Source of the DNA: RGIG1681 sp045596905
GTDB lineage: Bacteria > Bacillota > Clostridia > Christensenellales > UBA1242
Length of the DNA: 10,485 nucleotides
Reading direction: 5' to 3'
Assembly: GCA_045596905.1 (NCBI GenBank)
Contig: JAZODG010000006.1
Span: forward strand, 1 to 10,485
Positions 1 through 7,242 of the stretch are shown here, piece by piece. Every line of letters starts with the position of its first letter. Positions within the stretch are counted from its first letter, which is position 1. The notes below the pieces were generated by a model. That model saw nothing but the letters and a program-made list of their open reading frames with translations, made no database searches and had not been told where the DNA came from. The position numbers and the translations under genes are program-made.

Positions 1-859
1 GGTTGAAACAAACAGAGCTGATAAAAAATTTGAATTGAATTCTATGCAAATTTCTCGTGAGATTGGTGGTAGAATTTTGGCTAAAAATAGAGATTTGAAA
101 GTTGATATTCATAATCCAAAATATACTCTTTATATTGACCTGAGAGAGAACGGAAAAACCTTTATGTATCTTGGTTCAATACCGGGTGTTGGTGGAATGC
201 CAGTTGGAACAAGTGGAACTGGTTTGTTGTTGCTTTCAGGTGGTATTGATAGTCCGGTTGCTGGTTATATGATGGCAAAGCGTGGTGTTAAGGTTTGTGC
301 AGTGCATTATCACAGCTATCCATATACATCAAACTTTGCAAGAGAAAAAGTTGAAGAGCTTGCTAAAATCTTAACAGGATATACAGGTGACTTAACAGTT
401 TATATGATTTCAATGACTGAACTTCAAGAAGAGATTCATGCAAAGTGTGATGATTCATATATGATTACTTTGCTTCGTAGGGGAATGTTTACTTTGGCTG
501 AAAGAATCTGCAAGGCTCACAATAGAAGAATGATTATTACAGGTGAAAGTTTAGGACAGGTTGCAAGTCAAACTATTGAATCAATGACAGTTGTTTCTGA
601 AGTTGTTAAAGACGTTCCAATTATCAGACCACTTGTTGCATTTGATAAGTGTGAAACAATTGACCTTGCAAAAAAGATTGGTACATTTGAAACTTCAATC
701 AGACCATTTGAAGATTGTTGTACAGTGTTCCTTCCAGATAGTCCAGTTGTTCGCCCAGAACTTTATAAAGTGAAAAAAGAACAAGAAAAAATTGACTTTG
801 ATTCGATACTTGAAAGAGCTTATAATTCGATTGAAGTTGTTGAAATAAAAGCTGACTAA
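1..859 (+). CDS. thiI: tRNA 4-thiouridine synthase ThiI, 5'-truncated by the window edge
   Basis: ThiI adenylates U8 of tRNA and transfers sulfur to it, giving 4-thiouridine; in many bacteria it also feeds sulfur to thiamine thiazole synthesis. The reading frame is open from base 2, so the gene starts upstream; the TTG at 35 and ATG at 44 are internal codons. The first residues (ETNRADKKFELNSMQISREI) match the end of the THUMP domain. The PP-loop ATP pyrophosphatase motif SGGIDS is encoded at 236-253. The later FEDCCTVFLP segment carries the conserved Cys region of the family. The protein ends soon after this, so there is no C-terminal rhodanese domain. That is the Bacillus-type architecture (about 400 residues in full), in which a dedicated cysteine desulfurase supplies persulfide directly; such a gene often lies just upstream, here out of view. 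About 285 residues are visible. The TAA stop overlaps the stop of the convergent PBP gene. Confidence 0.96.
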   Translation, partial: VETNRADKKFELNSMQISREIGGRILAKNRDLKVDIHNPKYTLYIDLRENGKTFMYLGSIPGVGGMPVGTSGTGLLLLSGGIDSPVAGYMMAKRGVKVCAVHYHSYPYTSNFAREKVEELAKILTGYTGDLTVYMISMTELQEEIHAKCDDSYMITLLRRGMFTLAERICKAHNRRMIITGESLGQVASQTIESMTVVSEVVKDVPIIRPLVAFDKCETIDLAKKIGTFETSIRPFEDCCTVFLPDSPVVRPELYKVKKEQEKIDFDSILERAYNSIEVVEIKAD

Positions 860-3039
860 AAAGCACGAATTTTAATCGATCTTGAATAAAATTCTTCATT
901 TGTCGATTTTTCGCAAAATTTGACTTTATATTCTGCAATTTCTCCATTTTTCGCAGATTTATCTTCAAAAAACACAAAATTTTGGTCATTTTTAAGGGAA
1001 GAAAATAGTATTTTTTCTTCCTTTTTTTGTGTCTTAATGATGGAAAAATCGTAATTTTTGTTTAATGTGAAACATATTATAGGTTTGGTTTTTGGGGTGT
1101 TTATGACCCTTATTTGGAATAACTTTGGGGTGTTTGTTTTGGGTGCATTTTCGATTGCAAAGTATTCAGTAAGAAAAGATGAGTTATTTGTTTTTTGTGC
1201 TGTGATTTTGTTTTCATTGTTATAAGTCTCTAGGTCTATTTGAGTTTCTTTAACTGAAGTTGGAACAGTAAAATTTTTTGGTTTATCATTGCCATATAAT
1301 GTTTCTAATATTTCTTTTGAAATCATTGTTGGATAGGTTGAGCCATTTATCGTTTCTGGCATATCGTCGCCGGAGATTAAACTTAAGATGGTGTGTGAAG
1401 TTGTGTAAGAGATATTAAAAGCATGACTGTTTTTGTTTGAGTGGGGCTTTCCAACTGTGCCGGTTTTTGATGCGACTTGAAAAGAAAAACCATCAAGTCT
1501 TTTTGCCGTGCCAGTTTTGGTTGAATCAAAAAGCATGTTGGTGACAAGATAGGCAGTGCTGACTTTCATTGCTTGTTTCTCATTTTTTTCTTGGGTATAA
1601 ATAGTTTTGTTGTCTTTTGTTATTTTTGAAATGTAACTGCTTGGTTGAAAGAGTCCATTGTTTGGAAAGGCAGAGTATGCGTCACATAATGTTTTTGGAG
1701 TTACTCCTTCTGTGAAACCACCAAGGGCGATTGATAAGTTATTGTCACTTTCTAAAAATGTTATGCCTAGATTTTTTGCAAAGTTTTGTGCATTGGTTAT
1801 TCCATGTTCATTTAAAATTTTGACAGCAGGAATGTTATAAGATTTTGAGAGAGCTTCTCTTGCTGAAACGAAACCGTGAAATTTTTTGTCAGCGTTTTGT
1901 GGAGCATAGCCAGAGATATTGATTTTGTTATCAAGAATTTTTGTTGCAGGAGAAATTTGTCCAGACTCTATTGCTGGGGCATAGACAAGTATTGGTTTGA
2001 TTGTTGAGCCTGGCTGGCATTTAGACGAAAATAGTTTTGATTTTCCTGTGACTGAAACAATGCCGTGAGATTTGTTATCGATTACGATTGTTAATACATT
2101 TTGTTTTGATTTGTCTGAGTAGCTAGTTGTGATTTTGTTTATTTGGTCACAAATGTTTTTGTTTATGTGTGTGTAGATTTTGTAGTTTGAGTTGCTAAGC
2201 ACGTTTTCAGGAAGTTTTAAAATTGAATGTGCTTCGTTTAAAATTTGGCTATATAAAAAATTGTTGCTTGAAAGTTTGTTTAAGTTAAGTGATGGGGTTT
2301 CATTTGTGGCTGCATCAAAGTCTGCATCAGAGATTTTATTCTGCTCATGCATCAAAGATAAAATTAGGTTTTTGCGTTTGTTTGCTTTTTCAAAATTGTT
2401 TTCAATGTCATAGACACTTGGGGCATTTATTGTTCCTGCTAAAAGGGCACTTTCAGCAAGAGTGAGCTCCGGAGAAGATTTTCCAAAGTAATGTTTAGAG
2501 GCGTTTTCAATTCCATAGCAGCCGTTTCCAAAGTAAATGTTATTGAGATACATTTCTAAGATTTCAGATTTGCTGTAGGTGGTTTCAAGTTGTTTTGTGA
2601 GTTTTATTTCTTTAAGTTTTCTTTTGATGGTTTTTTCGTTTGAGAGCTGAGTGTTTTTGATTAACTGTTGAGATATGGTTGATGCACCTTGAGAGAAAGA
2701 TTTTGTTTTTAGGTTTGATATGACGGCGCTTGCGATTCGTTTGTAGTCAAGCCCACCATGCTTATAAAATCTTTTGTCTTCAGCTGAGATAAAGGCGTCG
2801 ACTGTTGTTTTTGAGAGTTTTGAAATTGGAATATATGATTTGCTTGTTGGTTTGATTTCTTCAAGATTTGAGTCAAAGATTTTTAAGGCGCTTGACTGGG
2901 TTTGATTAAGCTTGTCTGTGTTAAGAGTAACTGAGTGGGTGACAAAAGTGTAATATGAAAAAGAACCGATTAAAGCTAATGAAAAAAGAACTATCGCAAT
3001 GATACTAACTACTTTTAATACCTTTTTTATCTTTTTCAT
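856..3039 (-). CDS. Class A penicillin-binding protein (bifunctional GT51 transglycosylase / transpeptidase)
   Basis: This 727-residue membrane-anchored enzyme polymerises lipid II into glycan strands and cross-links the stem peptides outside the membrane. A short Lys-rich N-terminus and one transmembrane segment (about residues 10-33) form an uncleaved signal anchor. The GT51 domain shows SAEDKRFYKHGG with catalytic Glu87, GASTISQQL (118-126), the RKLKEIKL block and EMYLNNIYFG. The transpeptidase domain has all three active-site motifs: STIK with nucleophile Ser345, SYN at 400-402 and KTG at 525-527. Residues of about 640-727 form a further, probably beta-rich domain of unknown role. ATG at 3039 is preferred over the in-frame TTG at 3042 because the Shine-Dalgarno GAGGT lies 8 bases before the ATG and only 5 before the TTG. 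The gene is transcribed alone, divergent from miaB and convergent with thiI. The family is certain; whether it matches PBP1a or another paralogue cannot be decided, so no symbol is given. Confidence 0.96.
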   Translation of the reverse strand: MKKIKKVLKVVSIIAIVLFSLALIGSFSYYTFVTHSVTLNTDKLNQTQSSALKIFDSNLEEIKPTSKSYIPISKLSKTTVDAFISAEDKRFYKHGGLDYKRIASAVISNLKTKSFSQGASTISQQLIKNTQLSNEKTIKRKLKEIKLTKQLETTYSKSEILEMYLNNIYFGNGCYGIENASKHYFGKSSPELTLAESALLAGTINAPSVYDIENNFEKANKRKNLILSLMHEQNKISDADFDAATNETPSLNLNKLSSNNFLYSQILNEAHSILKLPENVLSNSNYKIYTHINKNICDQINKITTSYSDKSKQNVLTIVIDNKSHGIVSVTGKSKLFSSKCQPGSTIKPILVYAPAIESGQISPATKILDNKINISGYAPQNADKKFHGFVSAREALSKSYNIPAVKILNEHGITNAQNFAKNLGITFLESDNNLSIALGGFTEGVTPKTLCDAYSAFPNNGLFQPSSYISKITKDNKTIYTQEKNEKQAMKVSTAYLVTNMLFDSTKTGTAKRLDGFSFQVASKTGTVGKPHSNKNSHAFNISYTTSHTILSLISGDDMPETINGSTYPTMISKEILETLYGNDKPKNFTVPTSVKETQIDLETYNNENKITAQKTNNSSFLTEYFAIENAPKTNTPKLFQIRVINTPKTKPIICFTLNKNYDFSIIKTQKKEEKILFSSLKNDQNFVFFEDKSAKNGEIAEYKVKFCEKSTNEEFYSRSIKIRAF
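859..894 (-). terminator. Weak candidate terminator at the 3' end of the PBP gene
   Basis: On the minus strand an 8-bp perfect stem GAATTTTA / TAAAATTC (894-887 with 874-867) has a 12-base loop and is followed, after four bases, by five T (863-859) that run into the PBP stop codon. The stem is almost all A-T, the loop is long and the T run is short and offset, so its stability is doubtful. I found no better hairpin with a T tract in the minus-strand sequence just beyond the stop. Confidence 0.25.
994..1028 (+). terminator. Intrinsic terminator for thiI, located inside the opposing PBP gene
   Basis: A perfect 9-bp stem GGAAGAAAA (997-1005) / TTTTCTTCC (1013-1021) encloses a 7-base loop and can be extended by one G-U and two A-U pairs at its base. 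It is followed directly by seven T (1022-1028), the classical Rho-independent layout on the plus strand. On the minus strand the hairpin is not followed by a T run, so it should act on rightward transcription only. It lies about 135 bases past the thiI stop and within codons of roughly residues 671-682 of the PBP, in a Lys/Glu-rich stretch. The assignment to thiI is inferred from position and direction. Confidence 0.75.
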
Positions 3040-3047
3040 CAAAAATT

Positions 3048-3052
3048 ACCTC
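3048..3052 (-). promoter_or_regulatory. Ribosome binding site of the PBP gene, decides the start
   Basis: The minus strand reads GAGGT here, five bases complementary to the 16S 3' end, 8 bases upstream of ATG 3039. The alternative TTG start one codon earlier would have only 5 bases of spacing, so the ATG is the better start. Confidence 0.7.
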
Positions 3053-3080
3053 AAACTTATTATTTTCGACATTGTCTATT

Positions 3081-3110
3081 TTTATACTTTTTCGCTGTGC
3101 TAGTTTTTAA
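3081..3110 (-). promoter_or_regulatory. Candidate sigma-A promoter for the PBP gene
   Basis: On the minus strand TATAAA (3086-3081) could serve as a -10 box, with TTAAAA (3110-3105) as a -35 box across an 18-base spacer. This would start the transcript near 3074 and leave a leader of about 35 bases containing the ribosome binding site. The -35 box matches only four of six consensus bases and the region is very AT-rich, so chance matches are likely. Confidence 0.35.
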
Positions 3111-3116
3111 AATTTG

Positions 3117-3145
3117 TTGAAATTATTATTTATTTAATATATAAT
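3117..3145 (+). promoter_or_regulatory. Sigma-A promoter of the miaB-mutS-mutL operon
   Basis: TTGAAA (3117-3122, five of six consensus bases) is separated by exactly 17 bases from a perfect TATAAT (3140-3145). Transcription should begin around 3152, giving a very short leader of about 20 bases before miaB. That leaves no room for a riboswitch or attenuator. No operator is evident, which fits constitutive expression. Confidence 0.75.
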
Positions 3146-3164
3146 TGCTTATGTAGATTATATT

Positions 3165-3169
3165 GGAGA
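3165..3169 (+). promoter_or_regulatory. Ribosome binding site of miaB
   Basis: GGAGA ends 4 bases before ATG 3174, with the GGAG core 5 bases away. It supports this start, which also places the protein's first residues directly before the conserved TYGCQMN motif. Confidence 0.75.
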
Positions 3170-3173
3170 TACT

Positions 3174-4640
3174 ATGGATAAAAAATATTTGATTTTAACT
3201 TATGGCTGTCAGATGAATGTTCATGAATCTGAAAAGCTTGCAGGCATTTTGGAAGATAATGGTTATAAGGTATGTGACAATGCTGTTGATGCTGATATTG
3301 TTGTTTTGAATACTTGTGCGATTCGTGAAAATGCAGAACAGAAAATTTTTGGTAATATTGGGGAACTTAAGAATATTAAACTTGCAAAGCTAAACATGAT
3401 TATTGCGATTGGTGGTTGCATGAGTCAGCAAAAAAATTATGCTGATGAAATTTTAAAAAAGTTTCCGTTTGTTGATATTGTGTTTGGAACACACAACCTA
3501 GCAGATTTTGAAAGATTGCTTAAAACAAGAATTGAATCGGGAAAGAAAATTGCTGAAACAACTGAAGATGAAACAATTGCTTTAAGAGACAATTTGAATA
3601 TTTCTAGAACTAGTGGTGTGAATGCTTGGGTTAACATTATGTATGGTTGCAATAACTTCTGCACTTATTGTATTGTGCCTTATGTTCGTGGAAGAGAAGT
3701 TTCAAGACCTGAAAAAGATATCCTAAGAGAAGTTGAAAAACTTTTGAAAGAAGGTTATAAGCAAATCACACTTCTTGGTCAAAACGTTAACTCTTATGCT
3801 GGTCTTGATGAAAATGGAAACAAAGTTTCGTTTGCAAAGTTGCTTGCTGATATTGATTCGTTTGAAGGAAAGTATAGAGTGCGTTTTATGACTTCGCATC
3901 CAAGAGACTTGTCTAGCGAAGCTATTGATGTTATTACAAATTCAAAACATATTTGTCATGGTATTCATTTGCCAGTTCAATCTGGAAGCAACAATATGCT
4001 CAAAGCAATGAACAGACATTATGACATTGCAAGATATAACAGTGTTGTTGATGAAATTAAGTCAAAAATTCCAGATGCAGAACTCACAACAGATATTATT
4101 GTTGGTTTTCCTGGAGAAACCGATGAGGACTTTGAAGATACAATTTCTGTTATGAAAAGAACTGAGTATTTGCAAATTTTTGGTTTTATTTATTCAAAGA
4201 GAAAGGGAACACCTGCTGAAAAGATGGTTGACCCAGTTGATATGAAAACTAAAAAGGCAAGACTTAATCGTTTGTTGGAAGTTAAAAACGAAATCATTGA
4301 TAGACGATCAGCTGAAATGCTTGGCAAGGTTTATGAAGTTTTGGTTGAGAGCTATGATGAGAAAAACGATGTTTTGTATGGTTCACTTGACAGTGGTAAA
4401 ACCATATCTATGAAAGGCGACAAAAATTGTGTTGGCGAATTTGTTGATGTTAAAATCACTGAGGTTAAAAAGTCGGTTTTATTTGGTGAGATTGTTGGAG
4501 ATGTTTCAAATTTCAAACCAAAGAACTTTAAAACTCCTATTGAAGTTTCAATTTTGCCAAAAGACCAAAAGAGCTTGAAGATTTTGAGAGAAAACAAAAA
4601 GATTGCTAAAGACTTAAATGATAAAAAATCTAAAAAATAG
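3174..4640 (+). CDS. miaB: tRNA-2-methylthio-N6-dimethylallyladenosine37 synthase MiaB
   Basis: MiaB is a radical-SAM methylthiotransferase that converts i6A37 to ms2i6A37 in tRNAs reading UNN codons, using two [4Fe-4S] clusters. The N-terminal methylthiotransferase domain has the cluster cysteines Cys12 (TYGCQMN), Cys48 (NTCAIRENAE) and Cys82 (GGCMSQQ). The radical-SAM motif is GCNNFCTYC with Cys159, Cys163 and Cys166, followed by IVPYVRGRE. HLPVQSGSNNML and TTDIIVGFPGETDEDF are further radical-SAM core blocks. A TRAM RNA-binding domain occupies roughly residues 375-440. The NTCAIREN signature favours MiaB over the related RimO and MtaB. The 488-residue length is near normal, but the N-terminus is short and the last 40 or so residues are an unusual Lys-rich tail. 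It is the first gene of the operon, and mutS starts 14 bases after its TAG stop. Its substrate is made by MiaA, whose gene is not in this window. Confidence 0.97.
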   Translation: MDKKYLILTYGCQMNVHESEKLAGILEDNGYKVCDNAVDADIVVLNTCAIRENAEQKIFGNIGELKNIKLAKLNMIIAIGGCMSQQKNYADEILKKFPFVDIVFGTHNLADFERLLKTRIESGKKIAETTEDETIALRDNLNISRTSGVNAWVNIMYGCNNFCTYCIVPYVRGREVSRPEKDILREVEKLLKEGYKQITLLGQNVNSYAGLDENGNKVSFAKLLADIDSFEGKYRVRFMTSHPRDLSSEAIDVITNSKHICHGIHLPVQSGSNNMLKAMNRHYDIARYNSVVDEIKSKIPDAELTTDIIVGFPGETDEDFEDTISVMKRTEYLQIFGFIYSKRKGTPAEKMVDPVDMKTKKARLNRLLEVKNEIIDRRSAEMLGKVYEVLVESYDEKNDVLYGSLDSGKTISMKGDKNCVGEFVDVKITEVKKSVLFGEIVGDVSNFKPKNFKTPIEVSILPKDQKSLKILRENKKIAKDLNDKKSKK

Positions 4641-4654
4641 GAAAGGTAATTAAT

Positions 4655-7231
4655 ATGCTTTCACCAATGATGAAACAATACTTGAAATTAAAAGAAAAAT
4701 ATCCTGAGACGATTATTTTGTATCGCTTGGGTGATTTTTATGAGATGTTTTTTGAAGATGCTGAGCTTGTTTCAAGAGAACTTGAGTTGACACTTACTGG
4801 CAGAGATTGTGGATTAGAAAAAAGAGCTCCTATGTGTGGTATTCCACACCATGCTGCAAACACATATATTGCAAGACTTATTGCCAATGGTCACAAGGTT
4901 GCTATTTGTGAACAGCTTTCAGACCCAAAGACTACAAAAGGTATTGTTGAAAGAGATGTTGTTCAAATTATCACTCCAGGAACTGTGATTGATAATGATG
5001 CGCTTGATGCAAAGAAAAATAATTTCTTGATGGCTGTTTATTCAGCAAAGAATGTCATTGCTGTGTGCTATGGGGATATTTCTACAGGTTTTGTTGAAAC
5101 AACAGAACTAGTTGGTGATGATAAAATAAAATTGCTTGATGATGTGCTTGCTAGAGTTAAGCCGGCAGAAGTGCTTTGTAATTTAAACTTTAAAGCTGAG
5201 TCAGAATCACTTTCTGCTGTTAAGCTTGGATATGTTCCTGCGTTTTATCCTAAAGACGAAATTTTTGATTACACCAAAGCAAAGAATCAAGTTATTGAAC
5301 AATTTTCAATTTCAAGTTTGTCTGCGCTTGGTCTTCAAGATAAAAAAGAAATGACAACTGCTGTTGGTGCAGTGCTGTTATATTTTGCAGAAACACAAAA
5401 GAGACTTATTTCAAACATAAAAAAACTATCTATTGTTCAAGACTCAAGATTTGTTCATCTTGATATTTTGGCAAGAAAGAACCTTGAGCTTGTGCAAAGC
5501 AATTCACTCAATCAAAAGAAGGGTTCACTTTTGTGGCTCTTAGACAGAACAAAAACTGCTATGGGTGGAAGACTTATTAAGTCGTTTATTGACCAACCAC
5601 TTCGTGATGAAGTTTTGATTAATGAAAGGCTTGATAGTGTTGAAGAATTATCAAAAGACTTAATTTTAAGAAATAGCATTTTAGATTCACTTTCAGGTTT
5701 TACTGATATTGAAAGAAAGTGCAGCAAGATTTCAGCTGGAACAATCACACCAAAAGAATGCTTGAGTTTAAGTGAATCGCTTAAAAAACTTCCTGAAATA
5801 AAGAATTTGTTGTTGTCTTGCAAATCAAAGATGCTTCATGATGCTGGTGAATCAATTGCAGACCTATCTGATATTCAAAAGGTTCTTGATGATGCTATTG
5901 ACCCAGAAGCTCCAGCAAACCTTAAAGATGGTGGATATATTTTAGCATCATTCAATGAAGAACTTTATAAGCTTAGAAATGCAGGCGAATATGGCAAACA
6001 ATGGCTTGCTGAGTATGAAATAGAACAAAAAGAAAAGACAGGTATTAAGTTTTTAAGAACTGGTTATAACAGAGTGTTTGGATATTATATTGAAGTATCT
6101 AACACAGGGCTTGCTAATGTGCCTGATAATTATATTAGAAAACAAACCATTACAAATGGTGAAAGATATATTACTCCAGAACTAAAAGAAATGGAGTATA
6201 AGATATTAAATAGCAAAGAACAGTCAATAGAGCTTGAATCTAAGTTATACTCAGAAATCAAAACATATTTGGCATCTTATATTTTGGAACTTTCTGAAAT
6301 TGCAAGAGCTGTTGCGCTTGCAGACTGTTTAATTTCTCTTGCAGATGTTGCAAATGAATATGGATATGTTCGTCCAGTTATTTCAGACGTAATAAAACAT
6401 ATCAAGATAACAGATGGCAGACATCCTGTGGTTGAAGCTATGATGGAAAAAGGTGGCTTTTCTGCAAATGATACTATTCTTGATGACGGCGACAATAGAA
6501 CAATGCTTATCACTGGTCCAAACATGGCTGGAAAGAGCACATATATGAGACAAGTTGCAATCATAACGCTTATGGCGCACATTGGTTCGTTTGTTCCTGC
6601 AAAGAGTGCTGAGATTTCAATTATAGATAGAGTGTTCACTAGAGTTGGTGCATCAGATGACCTTGCGTTCGGTCAGAGTACATTTATGGTTGAAATGAGT
6701 GAAGTGTCAAATATCATTAATAATGCAACAGATAAGAGTTTGATTATTCTTGATGAAGTTGGAAGGGGAACTTCAACTTATGACGGTATGAGTATTGCTT
6801 CGTCTATTATTGAATACTTATCAAATCACTTGCACGCTAAAACATTATTCTCAACACATTATCATGAACTTACTGATATGGAAGGAAGAGTTGATGGTGT
6901 GAAGAACTATAGAGTTATGGTTAAAGAATGGGACGGAGATATTGTGTTCTTGCATAAGATTGCAAGGGGTTCTGCAAATCGTAGCTTTGGTATTGAAGTT
7001 GCAAAGCTTTCAGGACTTCCAAATGAGATTATTGCTAGAGCAAAAGAGATTTTAACTGAAAGAGAATCAGATGGCGTGAAAGTTCCGGTTGAATCTAATG
7101 GTGTAAAGATTGATACAAATGCAAACGTTGCTGAAGTTATTAATGTGCTTAAGGAAATGGATATGGATAACATTTCACCAATTATGGCATTTGGTACACT
7201 TCAAAACTTGGTTGATAAAGTTAAGAAATAA
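4655..7231 (+). CDS. mutS: DNA mismatch repair protein MutS
   Basis: MutS recognises mismatches and small insertion/deletion loops as a dimer, then turns into an ATP-bound sliding clamp that recruits MutL. The mismatch-binding domain has the wedge motif GDFYE (Phe28, Glu30). Connector, lever and clamp domains follow, and the ATPase domain carries Walker A GPNMAGKS (621-628) and Walker B LIILDE (Asp700, Glu701), then STHYHEL. The Walker A form and FYE wedge mark it as MutS1, not MutS2. At 858 residues it has normal length. The C-terminus ends with a helix-rich segment typical of the family (about 826-858), but the linker before it (about 805-825) lacks the QLSLF-like beta-clamp motif. ATG 4655 is preceded by AGGAAAGG (4639-4646), which overlaps the end of miaB. 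It lies between miaB and mutL with no promoter or terminator visible, so co-transcription is likely. Confidence 0.98.
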   Translation: MLSPMMKQYLKLKEKYPETIILYRLGDFYEMFFEDAELVSRELELTLTGRDCGLEKRAPMCGIPHHAANTYIARLIANGHKVAICEQLSDPKTTKGIVERDVVQIITPGTVIDNDALDAKKNNFLMAVYSAKNVIAVCYGDISTGFVETTELVGDDKIKLLDDVLARVKPAEVLCNLNFKAESESLSAVKLGYVPAFYPKDEIFDYTKAKNQVIEQFSISSLSALGLQDKKEMTTAVGAVLLYFAETQKRLISNIKKLSIVQDSRFVHLDILARKNLELVQSNSLNQKKGSLLWLLDRTKTAMGGRLIKSFIDQPLRDEVLINERLDSVEELSKDLILRNSILDSLSGFTDIERKCSKISAGTITPKECLSLSESLKKLPEIKNLLLSCKSKMLHDAGESIADLSDIQKVLDDAIDPEAPANLKDGGYILASFNEELYKLRNAGEYGKQWLAEYEIEQKEKTGIKFLRTGYNRVFGYYIEVSNTGLANVPDNYIRKQTITNGERYITPELKEMEYKILNSKEQSIELESKLYSEIKTYLASYILELSEIARAVALADCLISLADVANEYGYVRPVISDVIKHIKITDGRHPVVEAMMEKGGFSANDTILDDGDNRTMLITGPNMAGKSTYMRQVAIITLMAHIGSFVPAKSAEISIIDRVFTRVGASDDLAFGQSTFMVEMSEVSNIINNATDKSLIILDEVGRGTSTYDGMSIASSIIEYLSNHLHAKTLFSTHYHELTDMEGRVDGVKNYRVMVKEWDGDIVFLHKIARGSANRSFGIEVAKLSGLPNEIIARAKEILTERESDGVKVPVESNGVKIDTNANVAEVINVLKEMDMDNISPIMAFGTLQNLVDKVKK

Positions 7232-7237
7232 AGGAGA
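7232..7237 (+). promoter_or_regulatory. Ribosome binding site of mutL
   Basis: AGGAGA fills most of the 11-base gap between mutS and mutL; its GGAG core ends 6 bases before ATG 7243. It is the strongest Shine-Dalgarno sequence in the operon and fixes the mutL start. Confidence 0.75.
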
Positions 7238-7242
7238 GAGTT

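Noticed and set aside
35..46. TTG at 35 or ATG at 44 as the start of thiI
   Set aside because: The frame is open to the window edge and the upstream residues match the conserved THUMP region of ThiI, so the gene begins outside the window.
3068..3076. Short palindrome GACATTGTC in the divergent promoter region as a possible operator
   Set aside because: Only a 4-1-4 inverted repeat with no match to a known operator I can name; expected by chance in a region of this size.
3040..3173. Riboswitch, T-box or small RNA between the PBP gene and miaB
   Set aside because: Only about 130 bases of AT-rich DNA, with the miaB promoter leaving about 20 bases of leader; no stable hairpins or conserved motifs seen.
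6277..6639. Antisense open frame of about 120 codons opposite mutS
   Set aside because: It lies opposite the highly conserved Walker A region and gives a sequence without family resemblance; it results from codon bias on the sense strand.
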